Assembly (NCBI GenBank): GCA_900550025.1
Contig: URQP01000010.1
Location: 1 to 33,539, forward strand
Length of the DNA: 33,539 nucleotides
From: an uncultured Porphyromonadaceae bacterium
GTDB taxonomy: Bacteria > Bacteroidota > Bacteroidia > Bacteroidales > Muribaculaceae
Direction of reading: 5' to 3'
Below are positions 16,546 to 25,493 of this stretch, piece by piece. Numbering within the stretch: the stretch's first letter is position 1; each line of letters begins with the position of its first letter. The notes under the pieces were generated by a model. It was not told where the DNA came from. It saw only the letters and a program-made list of their open reading frames with translations, and did not search any database. A program made the translations under genes and the position numbers.

Positions 16546-19500
16546 CTATTTCACTATAAATCTCATAACCTTAGCTCCATCAGAGGTCTCTACTTTTGCG
16601 AAATAGATGCCCGCTTCGAGCGAAGAGACATTATAACGGAAGTTGCTGCTATCCGATGACTGTGCCGAATAAACTAAAGCGCCTGCCGCATTGTAGATGT
16701 CTACCTTCTCTATCGCCGAACCGCCAGAGCTGATTACAATCATCTCGGTTGCCGGATTCGGATAGAGCGACAATGCCGCGATAGCATTTTCAGCCACTGA
16801 GCTTACCGGCTTGTTCACCGTGATGTCGTCGAGCATGAATACGAACGCATCTTCCGAAACACATTGTATCGCAAGATAGACATCCTTGCCGGCGTATTCG
16901 CTCAAGTCAACACTAACTTCCGTCCAAGCCTCCTCAGGAGCCTCGCGGGTGCTGCCTATCATTTTGAAGCTTTCAAGGTTGTCGTCGGTTTCCGACACAA
17001 GGACATTGTATTTCTCCAATCCGTATTCGCCGATATAGCTCTTCACGAAGAACGACATCTTTGCGTCAGTTGCCGGAAGCGTCAGCTTAGGCGAAATCAG
17101 CCAATCGTTGTTCTGAGCCAATCCGCTCGGATCGCCGGAAGAAGCAAAACTTGCCGCAAATCTTTCACCGCCGTGAGGCGCAATAGCTGCCTGGCCTTCC
17201 AACGACGGCGTTGTCAATGCCGGATTGAAGACTATGTAAGCAGCCTTGCCGCTCGACGGAGCCGGGAATGAAACATCCTGGAATCCGTAAATGTAATCGC
17301 CGTCAACATCCACCGTGCGCCATGCCGGGTTGAACCCTGAAGTGGCAAAGTCTTCGCATTGCTCGAAGTCCATCACATACGGGTCGGCAGGCTCAACAGA
17401 AACGACTGTCTTCGACGCGCTGTTATTGTCTGCATTCACGTCACCTTCAACCGTTGCTACAGCCTCCAGCACATATTCGCCCGGTTTCGACAAGTCGGCC
17501 TCGAACGTGAATTCTGCCGAGGCATATCCGCCAAGAGTAATAGATTGCGAACCGGCATTCTCGCCATTTATCGAAAGCGCAAGCGTACCTGTGATTTCCT
17601 CGTAGCCGTCATTCTTCACGCTTACCACAACTGGCTCGTTGGTAGAGAACAGCCCACTGTCTGCCGGCTTAGAGAAGCCTGCCACAACGGCATCCTTCAA
17701 GACAACCTCTCCCTCGCCAAAGACAGTGCGGATAGCCGGTGTCCCCAAATTAGTCTGCGCCATAACAGGGTTGTTGGATGTAATATAGAGCGCACCGTCG
17801 GCCGCCATATCAGTCACAAGACAGAAACCGGAGAAAACAACCGAAGCCATATAGTCGCCGGCCTCCAATTTACGTGGAGAAATTTCGTACACAATTTGTC
17901 CGGTCTCAGTCCCCTGCGGTACTACTTCGCTGAAAATCTCGTTGCCAAGCATCAAAGTTGCCGGGTCGTATTCATATACCGCAATATGTATGCTTTGCCC
18001 GTCAGCTGCGCCCCAGCCAAGAGAAATGCCAGTCAGCACATCTTCAGCCGCCAAATGGAACGGCACGCCGCAACCGATTGCGCCACCATCTGCACCGATG
18101 CAATAGTCTTCGATGTACATATCCTCGGTCACATAGTCATAACCAAGCTCTTCCTCCGTTACGGAAACCTGCTTGCTTGCAGAGTTGTCATCGCTTGTGT
18201 CGTCATTCTCATGTCCGTCAATGGCCACGCTCACTTCGAGATTAGCCATATAGCCGACAGCCGCATCGGCCAAAGCCACTTCCACAGGAACATCAGCAGC
18301 CGTTCCTACGGCAATGTCCTGAACCGTCGCGCGGCCCACTTCGGCTTCACCGTCCTTGACTGCAATAGTGGCTGATTCTATGACATTTGAACCCTCGTTG
18401 ACCACATTAGCGGTAACCACGAACTTGCCGGACTGCTCCACTGGAATCCTCGATGGAGCGCTGACAGAAGCAAGGCTTGCGTCGTAGGACTGCCTCTCAG
18501 AAACGCTTATCTGTCTTATCAAAAGCATTCCGTTTGACTTCACAGGTACAATTGCCACCGAATATACGCCCGACTCTTCACACTTTATGGTACCATCATC
18601 GGTAACAAAATAGCTTTCTGTATATTCTTCCGGATACGACAGCACTTCTGCCCATCCGTCGACAGAAGTTCCTTCACGACCACAAACCACTTTGAAATTT
18701 TCAGTCAATGCATATCCGTAAAATTCATATCCGGCAGCATAAACGAACTCAAATTTATAAGCCTTTCCCGCTTCAAGGTTCATTCCACGGAAAACAAGCG
18801 GCTGATAGTCGTATCCATCAAAATACATAGCTCTGTTTTCCTCATCATACGACCACGACTCACCTTCCCACCAACATTCCATGGGCTGCGATGCCTCCAA
18901 GAAATCAACTTTATATGGCATTCCGGCAGCCACATAATGCTGTATCTCAATGGTAGCCACATTATTGTCAGCGTTACCATCACCACCGGCAATCACTTCC
19001 ACAGCAATGGCATGGCTTCCCTCGGCAGAAAGGTCGGCTTTTGCGTTGAACGTATACTGCATTTCCTCCCCAGCTTCAAGTGCTTGGCTGACTGTCTCTG
19101 TCGCCACCTCGCTACCGTCGACTGTCAACTTCATATCGAATGAGGAAGTCGGCTGAAGTCCATTGTTCCGCACTGTCGCCGTAACTGTTTCCGAATCCGT
19201 AAGGGATGAAGATGTAGCCAATGAGGTTATTCCATCGACCGCCATATCAACAGGCATAAGAGCGGTAAGCTCACACATAATATAATACCCGTCAGGTATG
19301 ATACTGAACACGTATTCCACACCTGCCTCAAATGAATAGTCGTCACCCGTGCCGACAGAAGAGCCGGATACAATAAACACCCTACTATCAGGATCAGGAT
19401 TGACAACCGCATAATCATACACCCCGGCAGGAATCTCGATTGACTGCTTGTCTCCAGCAAGCAGACATCCGCCAGTCGCACCCGTGCTATTCTTATCGGC

Positions 19501-19992
19501 ATCTTCCGGGATTGCATATTCAAAAGCACTATAATCGGAAGCGTAGAAATAATCAGGAGCAAAATCTTCTCCGTAGGAATCGTGCCCAGAGTCGAGCAAA
19601 AGCTGGAAACCTGTATCGTCACCATAATCGCCCTGCACATCAAGGGTGATTTTTGCGTTCACTTCACTCTCAAAAGGGGCAACACGTTGCAATTTCATCA
19701 TAGGCGCATATGCCGGTCTTCCGGATTTCACCGCCGTCTTTTTAACTTTCAACATTTTCTCCAACCTTGATTTTTGAGAATCTGTCAAATGCAGTTTTTC
19801 CGACGTGATTTTCCCTGTAACACTTACTTCCGTGGCACTTTTCTGCGCTTTTGCGGAAAGCATCCCGCCGTTAGCCTCGACCTTAGGAGGCGCGCCATAC
19901 GCCACCCGGGCTTTCTTCATCTGTCCGACGGCAACCGCCGACAGCGCAAGGGCTGTAACACCCACAGACAAAAATGTAAAAATTTTCTTCAT
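16546..19992 (-). CDS. Large secreted adhesin-like protein: DUF2436, CARDB-like repeats, cleaved-adhesin domain and T9SS tail
   Basis: From the ATG at 19992 the product is 1148 residues and begins MKKIFTFLSVGVTALALSAVAVGQ, a clear signal peptide. Another 13 codons upstream are open but would overlap the promoter. Residues about 112-242 match DUF2436, the domain of gingipains and HagA-type hemagglutinins: DDTGFQLLLDSGHDSYG, FEYAIPEDAD, IEIPAGVYDYAV and DDYSFEAGVEYVFSI. The middle holds several CARDB-like beta-sandwich units, each with a recurring VTATVRNNGLQP or DNNVATIEI pattern. A cleaved-adhesin (choice-of-anchor J) domain is at about 875-1063 (NNDWLISPKL...FMLDDITV). The last 79 residues are a canonical T9SS type A sorting domain (SLYPNPATEM...GIYFAKVETSDGAKVMRFIVK). 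No peptidase domain is present. It is divergently oriented from the receptor gene at 20407 and has a strong promoter. Confidence 0.88.
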   Translation of the reverse strand: MKKIFTFLSVGVTALALSAVAVGQMKKARVAYGAPPKVEANGGMLSAKAQKSATEVSVTGKITSEKLHLTDSQKSRLEKMLKVKKTAVKSGRPAYAPMMKLQRVAPFESEVNAKITLDVQGDYGDDTGFQLLLDSGHDSYGEDFAPDYFYASDYSAFEYAIPEDADKNSTGATGGCLLAGDKQSIEIPAGVYDYAVVNPDPDSRVFIVSGSSVGTGDDYSFEAGVEYVFSIIPDGYYIMCELTALMPVDMAVDGITSLATSSSLTDSETVTATVRNNGLQPTSSFDMKLTVDGSEVATETVSQALEAGEEMQYTFNAKADLSAEGSHAIAVEVIAGGDGNADNNVATIEIQHYVAAGMPYKVDFLEASQPMECWWEGESWSYDEENRAMYFDGYDYQPLVFRGMNLEAGKAYKFEFVYAAGYEFYGYALTENFKVVCGREGTSVDGWAEVLSYPEEYTESYFVTDDGTIKCEESGVYSVAIVPVKSNGMLLIRQISVSERQSYDASLASVSAPSRIPVEQSGKFVVTANVVNEGSNVIESATIAVKDGEAEVGRATVQDIAVGTAADVPVEVALADAAVGYMANLEVSVAIDGHENDDTSDDNSASKQVSVTEEELGYDYVTEDMYIEDYCIGADGGAIGCGVPFHLAAEDVLTGISLGWGAADGQSIHIAVYEYDPATLMLGNEIFSEVVPQGTETGQIVYEISPRKLEAGDYMASVVFSGFCLVTDMAADGALYITSNNPVMAQTNLGTPAIRTVFGEGEVVLKDAVVAGFSKPADSGLFSTNEPVVVSVKNDGYEEITGTLALSINGENAGSQSITLGGYASAEFTFEADLSKPGEYVLEAVATVEGDVNADNNSASKTVVSVEPADPYVMDFEQCEDFATSGFNPAWRTVDVDGDYIYGFQDVSFPAPSSGKAAYIVFNPALTTPSLEGQAAIAPHGGERFAASFASSGDPSGLAQNNDWLISPKLTLPATDAKMSFFVKSYIGEYGLEKYNVLVSETDDNLESFKMIGSTREAPEEAWTEVSVDLSEYAGKDVYLAIQCVSEDAFVFMLDDITVNKPVSSVAENAIAALSLYPNPATEMIVISSGGSAIEKVDIYNAAGALVYSAQSSDSSNFRYNVSSLEAGIYFAKVETSDGAKVMRFIVK

Positions 19993-20028
19993 AATAGCTC
20001 GTTTTATGTTAGAAACTATAATTAAAAG

Positions 20029-20060
20029 CAAATATATAATGGCAATTTTTAAAATCCAAA
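20029..20060 (-). promoter_or_regulatory. Promoter of the DUF2436 gene
   Basis: On the minus strand TTTG (20060-20057) is followed after exactly 20 nt by TATATTTG (20036-20029), a full match to the Bacteroidota consensus. Transcription should start near 20024, giving a leader of about 30 nt and supporting the ATG at 19992. Confidence 0.8.
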
Positions 20061-20406
20061 TATTTTATCACTTTTCTTCACATTTCCGTTAGAATTTCTT
20101 CAATTCCTTAAGATTCATCCATAAAAAACCTACTAATTCCTAACAAACGCTTGTTCGATAGAAGTGGAGCAGCTCATCAGTCATGAACATTGGTGTCTGC
20201 TAAAAATTTAGAGAATAGTTGCATTCCGGACCCTGAATAAGAGTTACGAAATTAATTCGGCAAACTACTGTATTACAACAGGTTTTCTTTTTTATTATCC
20301 CGAACTCGCATATTTATGGAGTTCACGTAATATTTTCAGACGCTGTTGCAACTTTCCGGCCTGTCAGCTACGTCTAATGAGCGAATTACAAAACAAACTG
20401 ACAGAT
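20061..20406. other. Intergenic region upstream of the receptor gene
   Basis: This is about 345 bp of AT-rich sequence between divergent genes. I see no coding potential. No clear TAnnTTTG element directed at the plus-strand gene was found. A small palindrome AACAA-ACGC-TTGTT (20142-20155) and a weak CTGT/ACAG pair near 20270-20280 are the only symmetric elements. The receptor gene promoter must lie here but could not be assigned. Confidence 0.5.
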
Positions 20407-22503
20407 ATGAAATCAGAAATAACCGCATTGACGCTCGCGCTGGCAATCCCTGCATTCTCGCAAAACACCGTGTCAACCGACTCGCTGCCTGCCGTGACGC
20501 TCTCGGAAGTGGAAGTGAAAGGCTCAACGATGATAGACAAAAGCGACCGCAAACTGCTCATACCTACCACGGAGCAGACACGGCTGTCGAGCAACGGAGT
20601 TGACCTGCTGCGCAATATGCAGGTGCCAATGCTCACGATAGATATTGTCAACGATGAGATAAAGCTCGCCGACAACGGCACGCTTACGATCTGCGTCAAC
20701 GGACGCGAGGCGAGCATCCACGACGTGAAAGCCATCGACCCGCGCACCGTCAAGCGCATAGAGTTCCACGAAAGCCCGTCGATGCGCTACGGCGGCGTGG
20801 ATGCCGTGGTGGACTACATCGTGGAACAACCCACTTCGGGCGGCAACTTCATGGCCAACGGCAACCAGTCATACATCAAATGGGGAAACTACAACGTATC
20901 CGGGAAGATGAATAAAGGCAAGTCGCAGTTCGGATTCTATGGTAATTTCGGAGAACGCTACGGATTCACGCAGTGGCGCGACAACGAAGAACGCTACACT
21001 ACCGCCGACGGACGGCAGTTCACACGCTCGGAAAAGGGATTGCCGGGCAAGCTGACCTGTCCGTGGTACAACACGGCTATCGACTACAGCTATGCCGACG
21101 CAGGAAAGAACATTTTTGTGGCGCAACTGCGGCTTAACGGCCGGCCGGAACTTCTGTCGGAATTTATCGGCGACATGTCGAACTCATATTCGCCGGGCAC
21201 ACAGCACGTCACGGACCGCACCACGCGGCTGAACACAAGACCTGCCCTCGACCTCTACTGGCAGCACAATATGGAGGACAACCAGTCGCTGATGCTCAAC
21301 GTGGTGAGCGGATATGAACACCAGACCTCGTCGCACACATACACAACATTAAACTACGGGACCGGATTTGACAACAGTGAACTGTTCAACAAAATCAACA
21401 GCCGCAACTATTCGCTCATAGCCAACGCCAACTACGAGAAGCGGTGGAGCGCGGGAAGGCTCACGGCAGGAGTGCGCTACTCGCAAGCGTGGGGCGACAA
21501 CGACTACACTACAAGCGGCATAAACGACAAGACACGCGAGTCGAAAACCCTCGTCTATGCGGAATGGTGGCAACCGCTCGGCAACCGGTTCGACTACACT
21601 CTGAGCCTTGCCGGAAAGCAACGCTCTTTCCGCATCGTGGGCGACGACCCGACCAACACATTCGACATGATTGCCTCCGCAAAATCGCGCATAAAAATCA
21701 ACCAGCACAACACCGTCAGACTGGAGTTCTCGACATCTACCGACACGCCGGATGCCAACTCGCTGACCAGCGCGCTTCAGGACTTGGACGAATTCCAGAA
21801 ATACCGCGGCAACCCGAATCTCAAGCCTTACCGCAACTACCGCGTAAAAGCGCAATACGAATTGACGAAAGGCATATTCTTCGGGCGGCTGAGCGGAGCG
21901 TTCGACTACTACAAGAATCCGGTGATGGAGGACAAATATTGGGTCACAGAGAACGGCTCGACGTTCCTGCTCAACACGATGAACAACCAGCGAAACTACC
22001 GCTCGTTCGAACTGCGCGCCACCCTGCGTATCGAGGCAATCCCGCAATGGCTGACAATATCGGGCAACGTGGGCTGGGGACGGCAAATCTCGAAAGGGCT
22101 TCGCTACAAGCACACCCACGACGGAATGATAGGCAACTGGGACGTGATGCTCACCCACTGGAACTTCACGCTCGAATATTCCGGCTCAATCAACGAGAAA
22201 TGGCTGTGGGGAGAGACCGTCACCAGTTCCGAGAATTTCCAAATGGTGGAACTGTCGTACAAATGGCGCGACTGGAATTTCGGAATCGGCATCTGCAACC
22301 CATTCATGGACAACTACAGAGTTCCGGAAGAAAATCTCAACCGTTACGGAGGACATTACCGCGAGAACCACGTCGATATGGCCGAAAATATGGCTTTCAT
22401 CGGCATCTCATACAACATCGAGTGGGGACGCAAGAACAAGAACATCGAGAAACGCCTCAACAACAGCTACGACGGCGGCACAGTAGGCACAACAGGAAAA
22501 TAA
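20407..22503 (+). CDS. TonB-dependent-receptor-like outer membrane beta-barrel protein
   Basis: This is a predicted outer membrane protein of the TonB-receptor-like barrel family (OMP_b-brl_3 type). I chose the ATG at 20407 because MKSEITALTLALAIPAFSQ then forms a signal peptide; an ATG at 20377 adds ten charged residues. The product is 698 residues. A plug-like domain follows the signal (about 30-155, LSEVEVKGSTMIDKSDRKLLIP, then ICVNGREASIHDVKAIDPRTVKRIEF). The rest alternates aromatic-rich strands typical of a 22-strand barrel and ends near MAFIGISYNIEWGRK. The N-terminal carboxypeptidase-regulatory-like domain common in SusC proteins is absent, and no SusD gene is adjacent. The substrate is unknown. 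The gene diverges from the DUF2436 gene. Confidence 0.85.
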   Translation: MKSEITALTLALAIPAFSQNTVSTDSLPAVTLSEVEVKGSTMIDKSDRKLLIPTTEQTRLSSNGVDLLRNMQVPMLTIDIVNDEIKLADNGTLTICVNGREASIHDVKAIDPRTVKRIEFHESPSMRYGGVDAVVDYIVEQPTSGGNFMANGNQSYIKWGNYNVSGKMNKGKSQFGFYGNFGERYGFTQWRDNEERYTTADGRQFTRSEKGLPGKLTCPWYNTAIDYSYADAGKNIFVAQLRLNGRPELLSEFIGDMSNSYSPGTQHVTDRTTRLNTRPALDLYWQHNMEDNQSLMLNVVSGYEHQTSSHTYTTLNYGTGFDNSELFNKINSRNYSLIANANYEKRWSAGRLTAGVRYSQAWGDNDYTTSGINDKTRESKTLVYAEWWQPLGNRFDYTLSLAGKQRSFRIVGDDPTNTFDMIASAKSRIKINQHNTVRLEFSTSTDTPDANSLTSALQDLDEFQKYRGNPNLKPYRNYRVKAQYELTKGIFFGRLSGAFDYYKNPVMEDKYWVTENGSTFLLNTMNNQRNYRSFELRATLRIEAIPQWLTISGNVGWGRQISKGLRYKHTHDGMIGNWDVMLTHWNFTLEYSGSINEKWLWGETVTSSENFQMVELSYKWRDWNFGIGICNPFMDNYRVPEENLNRYGGHYRENHVDMAENMAFIGISYNIEWGRKNKNIEKRLNNSYDGGTVGTTGK

Positions 22504-22505
22504 AA

Positions 22506-22720
22506 GGTTATTGGTTACAGGTTATGGGGTTATGGGATTAATTAAAAGAGGTGATTATTGAGCTACTCAACGTAAGTTCGAAATAATTCCAATAGAACTG
22601 ATATTGTTTAAAAATCCCATATTTAAATGATAATTCACAATAATATATTGACAAACCCCAATAATTATCATATATTTGCAATATTGTAAAATATTTAAAA
22701 TTACAATAGACCCATAACCT
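22506..22720. repeat. Short GGTTA tandem repeat and 10-bp inverted repeat flanking the M6 protease promoter
   Basis: GGTTA occurs four times at 22506, 22513, 22520 and 22528 with 7, 7 and 8 nt periodicity, directly after the receptor stop codon. AGGTTATGGG (22519-22528) is repeated inverted as CCCATAACCT at 22711-22720, just before the M6 protease start. The interval between is AT-rich and contains the M6 promoter. Confidence 0.5.
22648..22678 (+). promoter_or_regulatory. Promoter of the M6 protease operon
   Basis: TTG at 22648-22650 is followed after exactly 20 nt by TATATTTG at 22671-22678, matching the Bacteroidota consensus. Transcription should start near 22684, about 50 nt before the ATG at 22734. 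Confidence 0.8.
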
Positions 22721-22733
22721 AAAACAAAATCCA

Positions 22734-25469
22734 ATGGCACGTATCCATAGACCAACCCGCTTTTTCCTACCAGCAATTATGGCTGTCCTGTCGTTTCCTT
22801 TCCAGCAATCACAGGCTATACCAGCCCGACCTGACACAATAAAAATTACAGGACCGGAAGGAAAGGAAATCTCAGCAATCCAATACGGAGACGAAAACTT
22901 CAATTTCTACCGCACCACTGATGGAGTCTTATTAAAGCGTATAGGCGACGAGTTTTTTTATGCCGAAATCAATGATAACGGTTCTCTACAGAAAGCAAAG
23001 AAAGCTGTAAGGACACCCGTCAATATTCCTAAAAGCACTTCTACCCCCCCCCGAAAAATTAGCGGATTGATACAAGGCTCTACGTTCCCGACAAAAGGAG
23101 AGCAAAGAGCATTAGTAATCTTGGTAGAATACCAAGATGTCAAATTCAATCTGGAAAATCCCCTTGATTATTTTACGAGGATGCTAAATGAGGAAGGGTT
23201 TTCCGATTACAGGGCAACCGGAAGTGCCAGAGATTTCTTCATATATTCTTCTTCCGGGCAATTCACTCCACAATTTGATGTTTATGGTCCGGTAACACTC
23301 CAATATGAACAAGCATACTACGGAGGCAACGATGCTTTCGGGCAAGATCAGGCGCCGCAAAGGATGGTCATAGAGGCATGCCGGCAACTTAATCCTGAAA
23401 TAGATTTCAGCCAATACGACTTAGACAACGACCAATATATCGATAACGTTTTCATTTTTTATGCAGGACAAGGAGAAGCGTCAGGAGGCAGTTCCGACTG
23501 CGTATGGCCGCATTCGTGGGAGGTAGAAATCGCGGAAATGGGCTCCCAGCATATTTTCGACAACGTACACCTAAACCGATACGCCTGTTCCAATGAATGG
23601 GAGCTTTCAGCTTTGGGATATGGCTACCGTCCTGTAGGTATAGGAACCTTCATCCATGAGTTTTCCCATGTAATGGGACTCCCTGATTTATATTCCACCC
23701 AATATGTAGAGGACACATTCACTCCGGGAGCATGGTCGGTCATGGATTATGGACCATACAACAACGACGGCTGCACCCCTCCTCAATATTCCATCTTCGA
23801 ACGGTCAGCATTAGGATATATTAATCCGCCAGAGCTAACCGGGATTAAGAATATTTCCTTGAACACAGTCGATAAAAATGACGGATACATCATCCCCACA
23901 TCTGACCCTGACGAATATTTCCTTATAGAGAACAGGCAACAAAAAGAATGGGACACCTATATTCCGGGACACGGCATGCTCGTATGGCATATCGACTACA
24001 ATGAACAAATATGGGCATCGAATACCGTCAACAACGACCCGAGCCATTACCATATCGACATAATAGAAGCCGACGGCTCACAAAGCGAAGACTCACGCGA
24101 CGGCGACTGTTTTCCCGGTGCATCTGCCGTGACGGCACTGACAGGCGACAGGCTTATCAGTTGGGATGGACATAATAACGATTTGACACTTACCGACATC
24201 GCTGAGAAAGAAGGCAAAATATTGTTCAGGCTTAATGGAGGAGAAGATGACATTGACGCTACGACGGCTCTTCCACCACAAAACATACTTGCCGGAGGAT
24301 TCACCGCCCGATGGATGCCTGTCGAAGGAGCAACCGGATATACAATCTCGGTATATGCCAAAGATGAAACGGATAAAGCCGTCTACGTCAGCGGCTATGA
24401 AAATCTTTTTGTAGGGAACACAACCTGTTACGAAATCAAGGGTTTAACTCCATCTTCTACATATTATTATAATGTAAAAGTAGAAGACGGACTATACGGC
24501 AGCAGCCCCTCCAATGAAATAGAAGTCACCACGCTCGACCCTACAATCGATTACTTTGCCCCAACCGCCCTTGACGCTAAAGAAATCACAGACAAATCAT
24601 TTTTAGCTGTATGGGAGCAAATGAACGACGCTACAGATTATTACATTGATGTTTTCACACAAATACCCGGCACACCGTCCACCGACATTGTCGATTTCTC
24701 CAAAGGCGCCGGCAATCTTCCCGAGGGCTGGTCGTCGACTACTCAAAACACCTATGGGATGAGTTCATACAGCGGAGAGCAACCTCCGTCGTTACGGTTA
24801 TCATCTGACGGACATTCCATCTCGTCTCCAGTATATGACAAAGACATCGTCAACCTTGAATTCTGGATGCGCGGGAATCAAACAGGAGACAAAGAGAGGC
24901 TCGTACTCGATGCTTTAATTGACAGTGAATGGCATACCATAAATTCTTATCCGATTACTACTCAAGCAGGAGGGCAACAGATATCCCAAGATTTTTCCGA
25001 CATACCGGGAGTCCGTCAAATACGACTAACATTCAACCGGATAGAAAAAGGCTCTGCCGCTATCGACGACATTCATTTGCAATGGGGGATTCCAATGATA
25101 GACGTTCCACTCAATGAATATACACAAAAACCGACCGGCAATGTCCAATGCTTAAAGATAGAGAACCTCCAACCATCTACTGATTATTTCTATAGGATTA
25201 CCGCATCTGACGGAAATCTTACTTCTTTGCCGTCGAATATCGTAAAAGTCAGGACTCTCGACACTCCAAGCCGCGTACCTGCCACTCCTGAAAAAGTCCT
25301 AATCGTTTCAGCCAACGGAAAAGAATTGACCACTTCTCTCCCTGTAACAGTATACGATATAGCAGGACGGATAATAGCGGTAGATGTATGTTCAGCCAAA
25401 TTGCCGTCGGCCGGAATTTATCTAATCCGCACAGACGGACTGCCAGTACAGAAAATAATCATATTCTGA
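22734..25469 (+). CDS. Secreted M6-family metalloprotease with FN3 and C-terminal sorting tail
   Basis: This is a predicted exported zinc endopeptidase of MEROPS family M6 (immune inhibitor A type), 911 residues. The N-terminus MARIHRPTRFFLPAIMAVLSFPFQQSQA is a signal peptide with a basic lead. The zinc site is HEFSHVMGLPDLY (H308, E309, H312, D318), followed by WSVMDYG at about 334-340. DLDNDQYIDNVFIFYAGQG (229-247) is also typical of the family. After the catalytic domain come an FN3 domain (about 512-602), a second FN3 interrupted by a jelly-roll/anchor-J-like insert (about 605-840), and a T9SS-like tail (about 855-911, TVYDIAGRI...AGIYLIRTDGLPVQKIIIF). Codons 104-107 contain a run of nine C, so slippage would truncate the protein before the catalytic domain. 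The downstream gene starts 24 bp later. Confidence 0.9.
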   Translation: MARIHRPTRFFLPAIMAVLSFPFQQSQAIPARPDTIKITGPEGKEISAIQYGDENFNFYRTTDGVLLKRIGDEFFYAEINDNGSLQKAKKAVRTPVNIPKSTSTPPRKISGLIQGSTFPTKGEQRALVILVEYQDVKFNLENPLDYFTRMLNEEGFSDYRATGSARDFFIYSSSGQFTPQFDVYGPVTLQYEQAYYGGNDAFGQDQAPQRMVIEACRQLNPEIDFSQYDLDNDQYIDNVFIFYAGQGEASGGSSDCVWPHSWEVEIAEMGSQHIFDNVHLNRYACSNEWELSALGYGYRPVGIGTFIHEFSHVMGLPDLYSTQYVEDTFTPGAWSVMDYGPYNNDGCTPPQYSIFERSALGYINPPELTGIKNISLNTVDKNDGYIIPTSDPDEYFLIENRQQKEWDTYIPGHGMLVWHIDYNEQIWASNTVNNDPSHYHIDIIEADGSQSEDSRDGDCFPGASAVTALTGDRLISWDGHNNDLTLTDIAEKEGKILFRLNGGEDDIDATTALPPQNILAGGFTARWMPVEGATGYTISVYAKDETDKAVYVSGYENLFVGNTTCYEIKGLTPSSTYYYNVKVEDGLYGSSPSNEIEVTTLDPTIDYFAPTALDAKEITDKSFLAVWEQMNDATDYYIDVFTQIPGTPSTDIVDFSKGAGNLPEGWSSTTQNTYGMSSYSGEQPPSLRLSSDGHSISSPVYDKDIVNLEFWMRGNQTGDKERLVLDALIDSEWHTINSYPITTQAGGQQISQDFSDIPGVRQIRLTFNRIEKGSAAIDDIHLQWGIPMIDVPLNEYTQKPTGNVQCLKIENLQPSTDYFYRITASDGNLTSLPSNIVKVRTLDTPSRVPATPEKVLIVSANGKELTTSLPVTVYDIAGRIIAVDVCSAKLPSAGIYLIRTDGLPVQKIIIF

Positions 25470-25493
25470 CACTTTTAATAACACCTAACAATA

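Noticed and set aside
17359..18375. 338-codon ORF antisense to the DUF2436 gene
   Set aside because: It is fully contained within a gene with strong domain support, and its translation resembles no family.
20142..20155. Palindrome AACAA-ACGC-TTGTT in the intergenic region
   Set aside because: Five-bp arms are expected by chance in AT-rich sequence, and no promoter or second copy is nearby.
21349..22541. Overlapping ORFs (269 minus, 365 plus) within the receptor gene
   Set aside because: The barrel protein frame shows a signal peptide, plug and strand pattern; the alternatives are arginine/histidine-rich shadow translations.
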